A stretch of 57,170 bases of DNA from WVXP01 sp964348095 (GTDB taxonomy: Bacteria > Desulfobacterota > BSN033 > WVXP01), in the NCBI GenBank assembly GCA_964348095.1, contig CAYGBK010000035.1, positions 1 through 57,170 of the forward strand, in the 5' to 3' direction. Both the position numbers and the translations under genes were made by a program. Shown here in pieces: positions 43,010-50,721 of the stretch. Each line of letters opens with the position of its first letter. The first letter of the stretch is position 1. The notes below the pieces were generated by a model. The model made no database searches. It had not been told where the DNA came from and saw only the letters and a list, made by a program, of their open reading frames with translations.

Positions 43010-43690
43010 ATGGAAAGATTCGAAATAACTGTCAACAAGAGAGAGCCGAAGGGTAAGGGGGCAGCTAGGAAATTACGGGCACAGGGCTTGATACCCGCTG
43101 TTTTCTACGGCCCTGAGATCCCATCGACAGCCGTGGTGATTGAGAAAAAGGACATGCTTCGCATTCTGGAGCGAGGGCAGAACGTCCTGATCAATTTGAG
43201 AATCAAGGATGGGGATGGCAAAAAAGGCGGATCGGACCATGTTGTCATGGTGAGAGAATGCCAGCTTGACCCCCTCAAGGGCGCACCCATTCACGTGGAC
43301 TTTCTGGAAATCTCCATGGAAGAGAAAATGACTGTTGAGGTGCCCATTCGTCTCATGGGAAAGCCTGAGGGGACGAAGATCGGCGGCGTTCTCGAACAGA
43401 TCCGAAGAGAATTGGAGATCGAATGTCTCCCAAAAGATCTCCCTCCCGCTATTGAAGTTGACGTGAGCCATTTAGAAATCGGAGATTCGATGCACGTTGA
43501 AGACATTTCGGCCGAAAAGTTCAAGATCCTTACAGAGCCTCACATGACAATAGCCACTGTGGTTCCCCCGACGGTCGAGAAGGAGCCTGAGCCAGAAGAA
43601 GTACCCGAAGAGGTTGAGGAAGAGGCAGAGGCTCCTGCGGAAGTGGCTGAAGAGACTGAAGAGATGGAAGAGGGAGAGAAAGAGGAATAA
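43010..43690 (+). CDS. rplY: 50S ribosomal protein L25 (CTC form)
   Basis: The 226-residue general-stress type of L25. The N-terminal RNA-binding domain is RFEITVNKREPKGKGAARKLR with LIPAVFYGPE. The C-terminal CTC domain includes KMTVEVPIRLMGKPEGTKIGGVLEQ and HLEIGDSMHVEDI. A strongly acidic tail of Glu and Pro repeats (EEVEEEAEAPAEVAEETEEM) ends the protein. It binds 5S rRNA. A GAGGAG site precedes the ATG. The pairing with pth directly downstream (6 bases) is conserved across bacteria. Confidence 0.96.
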   Translation: MERFEITVNKREPKGKGAARKLRAQGLIPAVFYGPEIPSTAVVIEKKDMLRILERGQNVLINLRIKDGDGKKGGSDHVVMVRECQLDPLKGAPIHVDFLEISMEEKMTVEVPIRLMGKPEGTKIGGVLEQIRRELEIECLPKDLPPAIEVDVSHLEIGDSMHVEDISAEKFKILTEPHMTIATVVPPTVEKEPEPEEVPEEVEEEAEAPAEVAEETEEMEEGEKEE

Positions 43691-43696
43691 GGAAGG

Positions 43697-44284
43697 GTGA
43701 GATTCATCGTCGGTCTGGGGAATCCGGGGCTGGCTTATAGGGTCACCCGCCACAACGTGGGTTTCATGGTCGTCGACCGATTGGCTCGAAAGCACGGGAT
43801 CTCCCTATCTCGAATAAGGTTCCGGGCGCGTTTCGGGGAAGGGGAGATCGCGGGCGAACGGGCTGTCCTTTTTAAGCCCCAAACTTACGTGAACCTAAGT
43901 GGCTTTCCGGTTAAAGACCTTCTGCGATTCTATGAGGGTTCGTTAGACCGTCTGATTGTGGTCCACGACGACTTAGATCTGAACTTTGGCCGCATTCGTA
44001 TCGTGAAAAAAGGAGGCCATGGGGGCCACAAAGGGGTAGAGTCTATTCTGGAAACTCTCCGCAGATCGGATTTCACTCGTCTGAAAATTGGTATCGGGCG
44101 CCCGCAAGACTCCATGGATGTAAAAGACTATGTGCTGCGCCCTTTTGATAAAAAGCAGAAGGCTTACTTGGGTGAGATCCTGCTAAGGGCGGTCGAATCT
44201 GTTGAGGCGATCCTTTTGGACGGTGTTGAAAGGGCAATGAATGTGTTCAATGTCGGGATGACTTGTGAAAAAAAGAGCAAATGA
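43697..44284 (+). CDS. pth: Peptidyl-tRNA hydrolase
   Basis: Frees tRNA from stalled peptidyl-tRNA. The 195-residue protein has the family start FIVGLGNPGLAYRVTRHNVGFMVVD, the catalytic His in RHNVGF, KPQTYVNLSGFPV and HDDLDLNFGRIRI with GGHGGHKGVES. The GTG start at 43697 gives the canonical N-terminus. It follows rplY with no room for a promoter, so they share a transcript. Confidence 0.97.
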   Translation: MRFIVGLGNPGLAYRVTRHNVGFMVVDRLARKHGISLSRIRFRARFGEGEIAGERAVLFKPQTYVNLSGFPVKDLLRFYEGSLDRLIVVHDDLDLNFGRIRIVKKGGHGGHKGVESILETLRRSDFTRLKIGIGRPQDSMDVKDYVLRPFDKKQKAYLGEILLRAVESVEAILLDGVERAMNVFNVGMTCEKKSK

Positions 44285-44308
44285 CACGCTGTCGTGAGGG
44301 AGGTTGCG

Positions 44309-46294
44309 ATGGAGCAGATCGTGGGTTACGCCCCTATTTTTGGCATTGGTGGGTTGATTTTTGCGGCACTCATTTACGCCTATATTATGAGATTTGCTGA
44401 AGGTTCAGACCTGATGAGAGAGTTGGCCGACATGATCCATAAGGGAGCCATGGTCTTCCTAAAGAGGGAGTACTCAATCCTTGTTGGGTTCATCGCCGTG
44501 GTTTTTCTTCTCCTGTGGTGGAAGATCAGCTTCTATACGGGCATTGCCTTTTGTTCAGGGGCAGTCTCCTCTATGCTAGCCGGTTTTTTGGGAATGAACG
44601 CCGCTACCAAGGCCAACGTGCGGACGGCACAGGCTGCTTTCAAACATGGCCAAGAAAAGGCGCTTAGCGTCTCTTTTGCTGGGGGAGCTGTCATGGGGAT
44701 GTCTGTTGCCAGCTTGGGGCTTCTCGGTGTCGGAATTTTGTTTTACATATTTGGCCGCAGTCCCCAGACGGCAAATGTCATCAATGGATTTGCCATGGGC
44801 GCGAGTTCAATCGCCCTTTTTGCGAGGGTTGGCGGAGGCATATATACCAAGAGTGCTGATGTGGGCTCAGACTTAGTGGGAAAAGTTGAGGCGGGGATTC
44901 CGGAGGATGACCCGCGGAATCCCGGTGTGATTGCTGACAATGTTGGGGATAATGTGGGAGACATTGCGGGGATGGGAGCAGACATATTCGAATCCTACGT
45001 GGGGTCCATTATTGCAACGATTGCAATTGGGGCCACGGCGGCCATGTGTCAGGGGCCACTTCAGCCAGCCTATATGTCGCTTCCCCTCTTGGTTGTGATG
45101 GCGGGGATCGTCGCTTCTTTTTTGGGAATTCTATCAATAAAGATCCTTGAGAGAATGAGTCCTCAGGCTGCCCTTCGATATTCGACTTATATCGCGGCCA
45201 TATTTCTTGCCATTTCAACTTACGTCATTGTTAGTGCAATTGGGTTACCAATGGGCGTCTTCTACGCTCTTGTTTCAGGTCTGATTGTTGGAATCGTCAT
45301 CGGCCTCTTGGCGGAGTATTACACCTCTGCAAAGCCGATCAGGACAATTGCCAAATCGGCCGAAACAGGACCGGCCACTCTGATTATCACGGGGCTCTCT
45401 GTGGGAATGGAAAGCGTGGCACTGCCACTTCTGGGTATCTGCCTGGCCACGTTCCTTGCGGCCAAATTCAGCGGCATCTACGGAATCGGAATCTCTGCTG
45501 TCGGCATGTTGTCGACAGTAGGGGCCACAATGTCAGTTGATGCTTATGGCCCTGTTGCGGATAATGCTGGGGGCATCACTGAGATGGCTGGCCTTGGCCC
45601 GGAAACCAGAAAGATTACCGATGGCTTAGATGCTTTGGGCAATACCACGGCCGCCATCGGAAAGGGTTTTGCCATTGGATCGGCTGCCCTTACGGCCCTG
45701 GCCCTTTTTACGGCATATTCTCAGGCAGTGGGCCTGGAGATGGTCAACATAATCAATCCATTGGTCGTTATTGGCCTGTTTATCGGCGGGATCATTCCGT
45801 TTTTTGTTGCGTCCCTGACTATGTCTTCAGTGGGCAAGGCCGCTTTCAAGATGGTCGAAGAGATCCGGAGACAGTTTCGTGAGATCCCTGGAATTATGGA
45901 GGGTAAGGGGAAACCAGATCCAACCCGGTGCGTGGATATTGCCGCCAGAGCCGCCCTGAGGGAAATGATTATTCCCGGTTGCACGGCGGTGCTGGCTCCC
46001 ATCCTGATCGGGTTTGTTCTCGGTGCCAATGCCCTCGGCGGCATGCTTGCAGGAGCGACGCTCACGGGCGTTCTCCTCGCTCTTTTTATGGCCAATGGGG
46101 GTGGGGCCTGGGACAACGCCAAGAAATTTATCGAGGCAGGAAACTTCGGTGGGAAGGGTTCTGGGGCTCACAAAGCCGCTGTGATTGGGGACACGGTCGG
46201 TGACCCTTTCAAAGATACGTCAGGGCCGTCCATGAACATTCTCATAAAGTTGATGAGCGTTGTCTCTCTTGTTATCGCCCCCCTCTTGATTTGA
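44309..46294 (+). CDS. hppA: Membrane-bound ion-translocating pyrophosphatase, K+-dependent type
   Basis: Couples PPi hydrolysis to ion pumping across the membrane. About 661 residues and many transmembrane helices. The catalytic substrate site appears as DVGSDLVGKVEAGIPEDDP then NPGVIADNVGDNVGDIAGMGADIFES, and later GDTVGDPFKDTSGPSMN. The motif GNTTAAIGKG has Ala at residue 448, where K+-independent enzymes usually have Lys, so this should be a K+-dependent member. H+ or Na+ specificity cannot be set from the reading. The ATG at 44309 has GGGAGG just upstream; a GTG at 44294 would add five residues. Confidence 0.94.
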   Translation: MEQIVGYAPIFGIGGLIFAALIYAYIMRFAEGSDLMRELADMIHKGAMVFLKREYSILVGFIAVVFLLLWWKISFYTGIAFCSGAVSSMLAGFLGMNAATKANVRTAQAAFKHGQEKALSVSFAGGAVMGMSVASLGLLGVGILFYIFGRSPQTANVINGFAMGASSIALFARVGGGIYTKSADVGSDLVGKVEAGIPEDDPRNPGVIADNVGDNVGDIAGMGADIFESYVGSIIATIAIGATAAMCQGPLQPAYMSLPLLVVMAGIVASFLGILSIKILERMSPQAALRYSTYIAAIFLAISTYVIVSAIGLPMGVFYALVSGLIVGIVIGLLAEYYTSAKPIRTIAKSAETGPATLIITGLSVGMESVALPLLGICLATFLAAKFSGIYGIGISAVGMLSTVGATMSVDAYGPVADNAGGITEMAGLGPETRKITDGLDALGNTTAAIGKGFAIGSAALTALALFTAYSQAVGLEMVNIINPLVVIGLFIGGIIPFFVASLTMSSVGKAAFKMVEEIRRQFREIPGIMEGKGKPDPTRCVDIAARAALREMIIPGCTAVLAPILIGFVLGANALGGMLAGATLTGVLLALFMANGGGAWDNAKKFIEAGNFGGKGSGAHKAAVIGDTVGDPFKDTSGPSMNILIKLMSVVSLVIAPLLI

Positions 46295-46533
46295 GAATAG
46301 CAGGGTCCGGGAGGACTACTCAGGGCTCGCTTTCTTTCTTTGTCACGGTGTATTTGGAGCGCCGATAGGAAATTGAAGACATCCTTCTAATCTCTCGAGG
46401 GGAGCGGTATTGATTCGATCTGGACCTTGTCACCCTTCATGGCACGTGGTGCCCCTCTGAATCATGCTGCATCCCCATTTTCCCCATATTCCTGAACACT
46501 TAACACGAGAACCCACGGAATTCGGGGAAATCC

Positions 46534-46542
46534 TGTGGATAA
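46534..46542 (-). promoter_or_regulatory. DnaA box (perfect consensus)
   Basis: TGTGGATAA on the + strand is TTATCCACA on the - strand, a perfect match to the DnaA consensus TTATNCACA. It lies at the left of an AT-rich run and in the same orientation as the second box. Confidence 0.5.
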
Positions 46543-46711
46543 ACGGTAGGGTGCGTTGCATAAGTTACTGGGAGAAAAGAAAAAGTAGGATTTTGCCTCA
46601 TTCTTGTGCAACATGAAAACTATTTAATTTCAAAATGTTAAACTATGTAAAACAGTCACTGTGTGGCTTTAATCGACCCATGAGTCGGGTTGATTGCTCC
46701 GCGACCCTTCG

Positions 46712-46720
46712 TGTGGATAA
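46712..46720 (-). promoter_or_regulatory. DnaA box (perfect consensus)
   Basis: A second TGTGGATAA, again TTATCCACA on the - strand. It is 178 bases from the first box, close to 17 helical turns, with the AT-rich run between them. Confidence 0.5.
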
Positions 46721-46878
46721 CCTGTTCATTTTTGTACCGTCTCTCCCATGGGCATTCCCCTTTTGGGCGACAGGCTGGAAGCGGACCGTTAGCACGGGCA
46801 GGCTTGAAATGTCCGGTCGTGAATCATGGTAGCCTGCTCGGGGTGGAAATAGGTGCTGAATCCGTCAGAAAACTCATC

Positions 46879-46906
46879 TTGACAAAACCCCGACAATTCG
46901 TATATG
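46879..46906 (+). promoter_or_regulatory. Sigma-70-like promoter for tRNA-Leu
   Basis: TTGACA at 46879-46884, a 16-base spacer, then TATATG at 46901-46906. It lies about 60 bases upstream of the tRNA 5' end, as expected for a stand-alone tRNA gene. Confidence 0.6.
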
Positions 46907-46965
46907 GGTTAGGTGTCCTGCCGAGTTTTTTGCACCTGCTGCGGCGAGGGCATCTGAGGGTCCGA

Positions 46966-47049
46966 GCCGAAGTGGCGGAATTGGTAGACGCGCTAGGTTC
47001 AGGGTCTAGTGGGTGTATGCCTGTGGGGGTTCGAGTCCCCCCTTCGGCA
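46966..47049 (+). tRNA. tRNA-Leu (CAG)
   Basis: An 84-base class II tRNA. Acceptor GCCGAAG pairs with CTTCGGC plus discriminator A. The anticodon stem CTAGG/TCTAG encloses loop TTCAGGG with anticodon CAG (Leu). A short variable arm follows, then a T-loop of TTCGAGT. No CCA is encoded. An intrinsic terminator follows 13 bases on. Confidence 0.95.
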
Positions 47050-47062
47050 CTTTGAGGAATTG

Positions 47063-47090
47063 GGACTAGCCTATTTTGGCTAGTCCTTTT
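47063..47090 (+). terminator. Intrinsic terminator of tRNA-Leu
   Basis: GGACTAGCC (47063-47071) pairs with GGCTAGTCC (47078-47086) around loop TATTTT, followed by TTTT and more T-rich sequence. The 3' arm contains CTA at 47080-47082, which is the stop codon (TAG) of the convergent glycosyltransferase gene on the - strand. Confidence 0.85.
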
Positions 47091-48987
47091 CTGTTTTCGT
47101 AATCTCAAAGAGCCAGAAGGGACCGTCCTTGAAAAGAAGATGGCCGTGATTGTTCAGAAAGCCGTGCAGACGCTTCAGATCGGCCTCCTGCATAAGGGGC
47201 CCACGGTCTCTCAGGAAAGCGTCAAGCCTGATGAGGATGTGTGTAAGACCTTTTTGTCGCAGCCTTCTGGCCATCTCGCTACTTGTATGTGAACTGCGCA
47301 GAATCCTTTCGAATGTGTGGGTTTCGAAAACTGCGTCCGAGAAATAAGAACGGTCGAGATAGTAGCCGTGGTTGCCCGTTTTTACCAAAAAGATCGTGGC
47401 GTTCTTGGGTAGATTCTCGTTTATGTGCGTGTATACCTTGTAGTAGCCAAGCTTTCCTTGTAAATAGGAATGGGCTGATTTCCTGCCAGCTAGGTAATCG
47501 AGGTAGTTTTCTTTCTGGTAAAGGGTCACGATTCCCCGGCCATTGAAGAGAATAATCGCGACCATAACACCGAGCGTCAGCCCCTTAACTCGCGCCTTCA
47601 GAAGACGATTTCCGCTGATTTTTGATACGACCCAGGATGTGGAAGTTTGTATGAAATGACCGGCAAGGACGGCCATGACCGGCAGGATGACCAAAAGAAA
47701 TCGGGCCTGCTGGGAGCTGACCGACCAGTAGACCAAATAGATCAGCGTCACTCCGAGCAAGCAATTCGTCTTGTTGGACCATTGCCTTTTGAGGATCAGT
47801 AAGGGCCATGAGAGCAAATAAAAGAAACTGAGCTGGCCGTCATAATGGGTAATGGAGCCAAACTGGCCGGTCAAGAACACCCGAACCGGGGCGACGATGT
47901 AATCCAGCATGTTCTTGTCAGTGTCGCCGTATTGTGTGAGCAGAATCTGATACAATCGTGCCCGTTCCGTATCCCATCCTGGCGAGGAAGAAGGGAAAAA
48001 GTCCAAGAAGAAAGGGTAGAGAGGATTGCCAGTCAGGATCAGGTTTCTGACCACCCAAGGCGAGAAGACAAGCAGTGCTATCAAGAGCGGAACGGACATC
48101 GTAAAAAAGGTATGACGGTGGTCGGAGTTACCGTATTTTCTCAAATCGAGGAGAAGCCCGAGGGGGACCAGGGGAAGGAGGATGAGGCTGGTGTATTTGC
48201 AACTAAGGGCGGCTCCAACAGAAAAACCGAGCAGGACGAGCCAGGATCTTTGTCTGCCTTCCTGCCATCGAACAAAACAGATAGCGCTGAGGGTCCAGTA
48301 AAAGGTGTTTGCCAGATCGACGTAGGCCCAGGTCATCTCCGCCCAGAAGGTAGGTGTGGCAACCAGGGCAGCGACCGCTAAGAGGCACATTTCACGCCGC
48401 AAACCGACGGCACGGCCGAGAACAGCTGTGGCGCCCAGGCAGGCCAGGCCGAAGGCGTTATGGATGAGGGCTGGATGCTGGCTTCCAAGGCCTAGTGTGA
48501 AAGTATAAAGGGCTTCCATGAGGCCAGGGAAATACCCGAAGATGTTCTCTGCAATCTCCAGCCATCGGTGACCCTGAAGGTACAGTTTCGGTAGTGCTAG
48601 ATGATAGATCAGGCTGTCACGAGCGGTAGGCGGGGTGAGAGCGGCGCTGCTTGCAAGAAAGACGAGCAGAACAATCGGTATCACCGTGAGCCACTCGAGT
48701 TGGCCTTGTGGGAGGGTTGGTCTGACATGTGCGGCCAGAGTACGGAGATTGAGAAATGGCGAACACTTCAGGGAGAGAACAGCTATGCCGGCCAAAAGAA
48801 CCACGAGAAGCACACCCCTGTAGAGAAGAGAAGTGACTCCCAGCAGGAATACAAGGTGGGCAATCAGCCAAAGGCCGAGGCCGAGGCGGATTAATAGGTG
48901 TTCGCGAGTATTTCCGATAGGGAGAAAAAGACCATAACCAGTGGCACTCAGGAGAATTGTCAGCGTTATGAGAATGCTCGGAATCAA
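47080..48987 (-). CDS. GT-C-type membrane glycosyltransferase (family 39/ArnT-like)
   Basis: A 635-residue multispanning membrane protein with many hydrophobic helices and a soluble C-terminal end. The acidic motif in an early loop, LTPPTARDSLIYHLALPKLYL, fits the D-containing first loop of lipid-linked-sugar transferases of the PMT/ArnT group. Further, WAYVDLANTFYWTL, GFSVGAALSCKYTSLILLPLVP and FSPWVVRNLILTGNPLYPFF are typical. It would transfer sugar from a polyprenyl-phosphate donor to a lipid or protein at the periplasmic face. A GT2 gene on the other strand may supply the donor. The stop codon lies inside the tRNA-Leu terminator. Confidence 0.85.
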   Translation of the reverse strand: MIPSILITLTILLSATGYGLFLPIGNTREHLLIRLGLGLWLIAHLVFLLGVTSLLYRGVLLVVLLAGIAVLSLKCSPFLNLRTLAAHVRPTLPQGQLEWLTVIPIVLLVFLASSAALTPPTARDSLIYHLALPKLYLQGHRWLEIAENIFGYFPGLMEALYTFTLGLGSQHPALIHNAFGLACLGATAVLGRAVGLRREMCLLAVAALVATPTFWAEMTWAYVDLANTFYWTLSAICFVRWQEGRQRSWLVLLGFSVGAALSCKYTSLILLPLVPLGLLLDLRKYGNSDHRHTFFTMSVPLLIALLVFSPWVVRNLILTGNPLYPFFLDFFPSSSPGWDTERARLYQILLTQYGDTDKNMLDYIVAPVRVFLTGQFGSITHYDGQLSFFYLLSWPLLILKRQWSNKTNCLLGVTLIYLVYWSVSSQQARFLLVILPVMAVLAGHFIQTSTSWVVSKISGNRLLKARVKGLTLGVMVAIILFNGRGIVTLYQKENYLDYLAGRKSAHSYLQGKLGYYKVYTHINENLPKNATIFLVKTGNHGYYLDRSYFSDAVFETHTFERILRSSHTSSEMARRLRQKGLTHILIRLDAFLRDRGPLMQEADLKRLHGFLNNHGHLLFKDGPFWLFEITKTEKD

Positions 48988-49468
48988 GGGCCTTCACTGC
49001 CAGCTAAAATATGAGTGCCCAGCTTCTGAACAACAGCCTTCGTCGCTAAGGCGAAGTTCGAGAGGGGGCAACAGAAGGTAATGTATTTCGGGTGAACCAT
49101 ACCGGGTAAAGGCTCGTGTGTCAAATATCGTCCCAGTCACTGTCCTGAGACGTGGCAAGAGCGGGAATCTGCCTAGGGCGCTGCGGATAGTCTGCCCCAT
49201 AGGATTGAATAGTCCAAGTCTGGGGGGATAAGAGGATCTCAGGGTTTTCTCGACAAAGGACCGGAGAAAGGGGCAGGGGATTGCCTTTCCGGTACGAATC
49301 GTCAATAACCGTTGGAATGGCTGGCATGCTTCTTGCCTATTTTTTGTCTCTAACCTCGAGATTGACGGGTGGGGGGAACGTCGCATCATGGTTTGCCGGC
49401 TCAGATTCAGTGACCATTTCACAGCGGTGTCCCATAGCGGAATGATCGACAGGCCGACATAGGATGAA
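48988..49468. other. Divergent intergenic region between two glycosyltransferase genes
   Basis: A 481-base gap between the leftward GT-C gene and the rightward GT2 gene. A leftward open frame spans most of it (49488 to 48994, 164 codons), but its translation has no family features or hydrophobic pattern, and no ribosome-binding site precedes it. It probably holds the divergent promoters. Confidence 0.4.
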
Positions 49469-50224
49469 ATGAAAGTTTCTGTTGTCATCCCAGTTTACAA
49501 CGAGGCAAATACCGTCGCCGAGATCCTCCAGCGGGTTCAGGCGGTGAAATTGAAGAAAGAGATCATCGTTGTCGACGATGGCTCGACGGATGGAACGAGT
49601 CAACTCCTTTCAGAGTATGGGTCAGACAAAAGAGAGGATCCCGTCAAAGTCTTTCAACACAAAAAGAACAGAGGGAAGGGGGCGGCCCTCCGGACGGGGT
49701 TTGAAGCGGTAACAGGAGATGTGGTGATCATTCAGGATGCCGATCTCGAATATGATCCTCAGGAGTATCCAAAACTGTTGAAGCCCATTCTCGACGGAGA
49801 GGCCGATGTGGTATATGGATCACGCTTTCTGGGATTACCGTCGGGATCCCACCCTTTCTGGCATGCGTTCGGTAATCGAATGCTGACGTTACTGTCCAAC
49901 CTCATGACCAACCTCAATCTTACGGATATGGAGACCGGTTTCAAGGTTTTCAGAGCAGAAATCCTGAGGAAGACTAGACTCACATCTGACCGTTTCGGTT
50001 TCGAACCAGAAATCACGGCGAGGATAGCAAAAATGGGGGTTCGGGTCCATGAAGTACCCATCACTTATTCGGGACGGAGCTACCGGGGGGGTAAAAAAAT
50101 CGGGTGGAGGGACGGTGTCTCAGCGCTATGGAGCATTGTGCGGTTTAACTTCATATCAAGTACGGCCTGTTCCAGATCTGAAATGGGAGGCCTCCGATCG
50201 AACGATGAACGCTCGAGTTCCTGA
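49469..50224 (+). CDS. Glycosyltransferase family 2 (dolichyl-phosphate-mannose/glucose synthase-like)
   Basis: A 251-residue soluble GT-A transferase. VSVVIPVYNEANTVAEIL opens it, followed by the nucleotide-sugar DDGSTDGT, the metal-binding DADLEYDP and the acceptor-site FGFEPEITARIAKMGVRVHEVPITYSGRSYRGGKKIGW. There is no C-terminal membrane pair, so it is the short form that charges polyprenyl phosphate with a hexose. It is divergent from the GT-C gene at 47080, which could use that lipid-linked sugar, so the two make a plausible donor-synthase/transferase pair. Confidence 0.9.
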   Translation: MKVSVVIPVYNEANTVAEILQRVQAVKLKKEIIVVDDGSTDGTSQLLSEYGSDKREDPVKVFQHKKNRGKGAALRTGFEAVTGDVVIIQDADLEYDPQEYPKLLKPILDGEADVVYGSRFLGLPSGSHPFWHAFGNRMLTLLSNLMTNLNLTDMETGFKVFRAEILRKTRLTSDRFGFEPEITARIAKMGVRVHEVPITYSGRSYRGGKKIGWRDGVSALWSIVRFNFISSTACSRSEMGGLRSNDERSSS

Positions 50225-50721
50225 AGAGCTCCCGGCGGGTGGTGGTTTTTGGGGTGAAATGGGGCCTTTTCTGACAAATACTGCGGATGGTCTGAAGAAT
50301 TCGGAATGGACCGTGACATGGATTGCATCATGAGGACCATTGGGGATTCATGTGAATCGAAAACACAGGATCACCTTGGAAGACGGATGGATGGTGAAAA
50401 AAGGATCCTCGTGCCTTCTCGCCCGTAAAGCCTAGCTTTCGATCTGCACCCGATTTAGCCCCTCCTCCATCGTCACATGACCCTTTTGCGACCTCGGAAG
50501 AGAATTCATGAGCAGGGATTTACGTTTTCAGGAATACCTGGTTGTGAAGTTTCTCGCCTGCCTTCTCGTTCTGATCCAAGGGGGTTCTGGCGTCTTCTTT
50601 TTTCATTGAATACCAACGAATCATGCGCACAGGGACCGCCATGTCGTCTTGATTTCGCAATGGTCGCATGTTATGCTGAAACCGGATTCTCATACCCGGT
50701 GAGTAAGGATTCCAATCGGAG
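50225..50721. other. Gene-free stretch before the MoxR cassette
   Basis: About 500 bases with no convincing gene. Short frames exist (50477-50893), but the downstream part of this one overlaps the MoxR gene in another frame. No clear -35/-10 or -24/-12 pair stood out, though the MoxR cassette's promoter must lie here or further upstream. Confidence 0.4.

Larger units (their letters stand above)
46295..46878. other. Gene-free stretch with DnaA boxes, after hppA
   Basis: About 580 bases with no supported protein gene. It holds two perfect DnaA boxes (46534-46542 and 46712-46720) on either side of an AT-rich run (about 46617-46653). A 13-base palindrome GGCACGTGGTGCC lies near 46441. The tRNA-Leu promoter follows. 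Confidence 0.55.

Noticed and set aside
46690..47055. Rightward open frame across tRNA-Leu
   Set aside because: It runs through the tRNA cloverleaf and its promoter and has no protein features.
48994..49488. Leftward open frame of 164 codons between the two glycosyltransferase genes
   Set aside because: No family features, no membrane pattern, no ribosome-binding site, and it starts inside the GT2 gene; most likely a chance frame.
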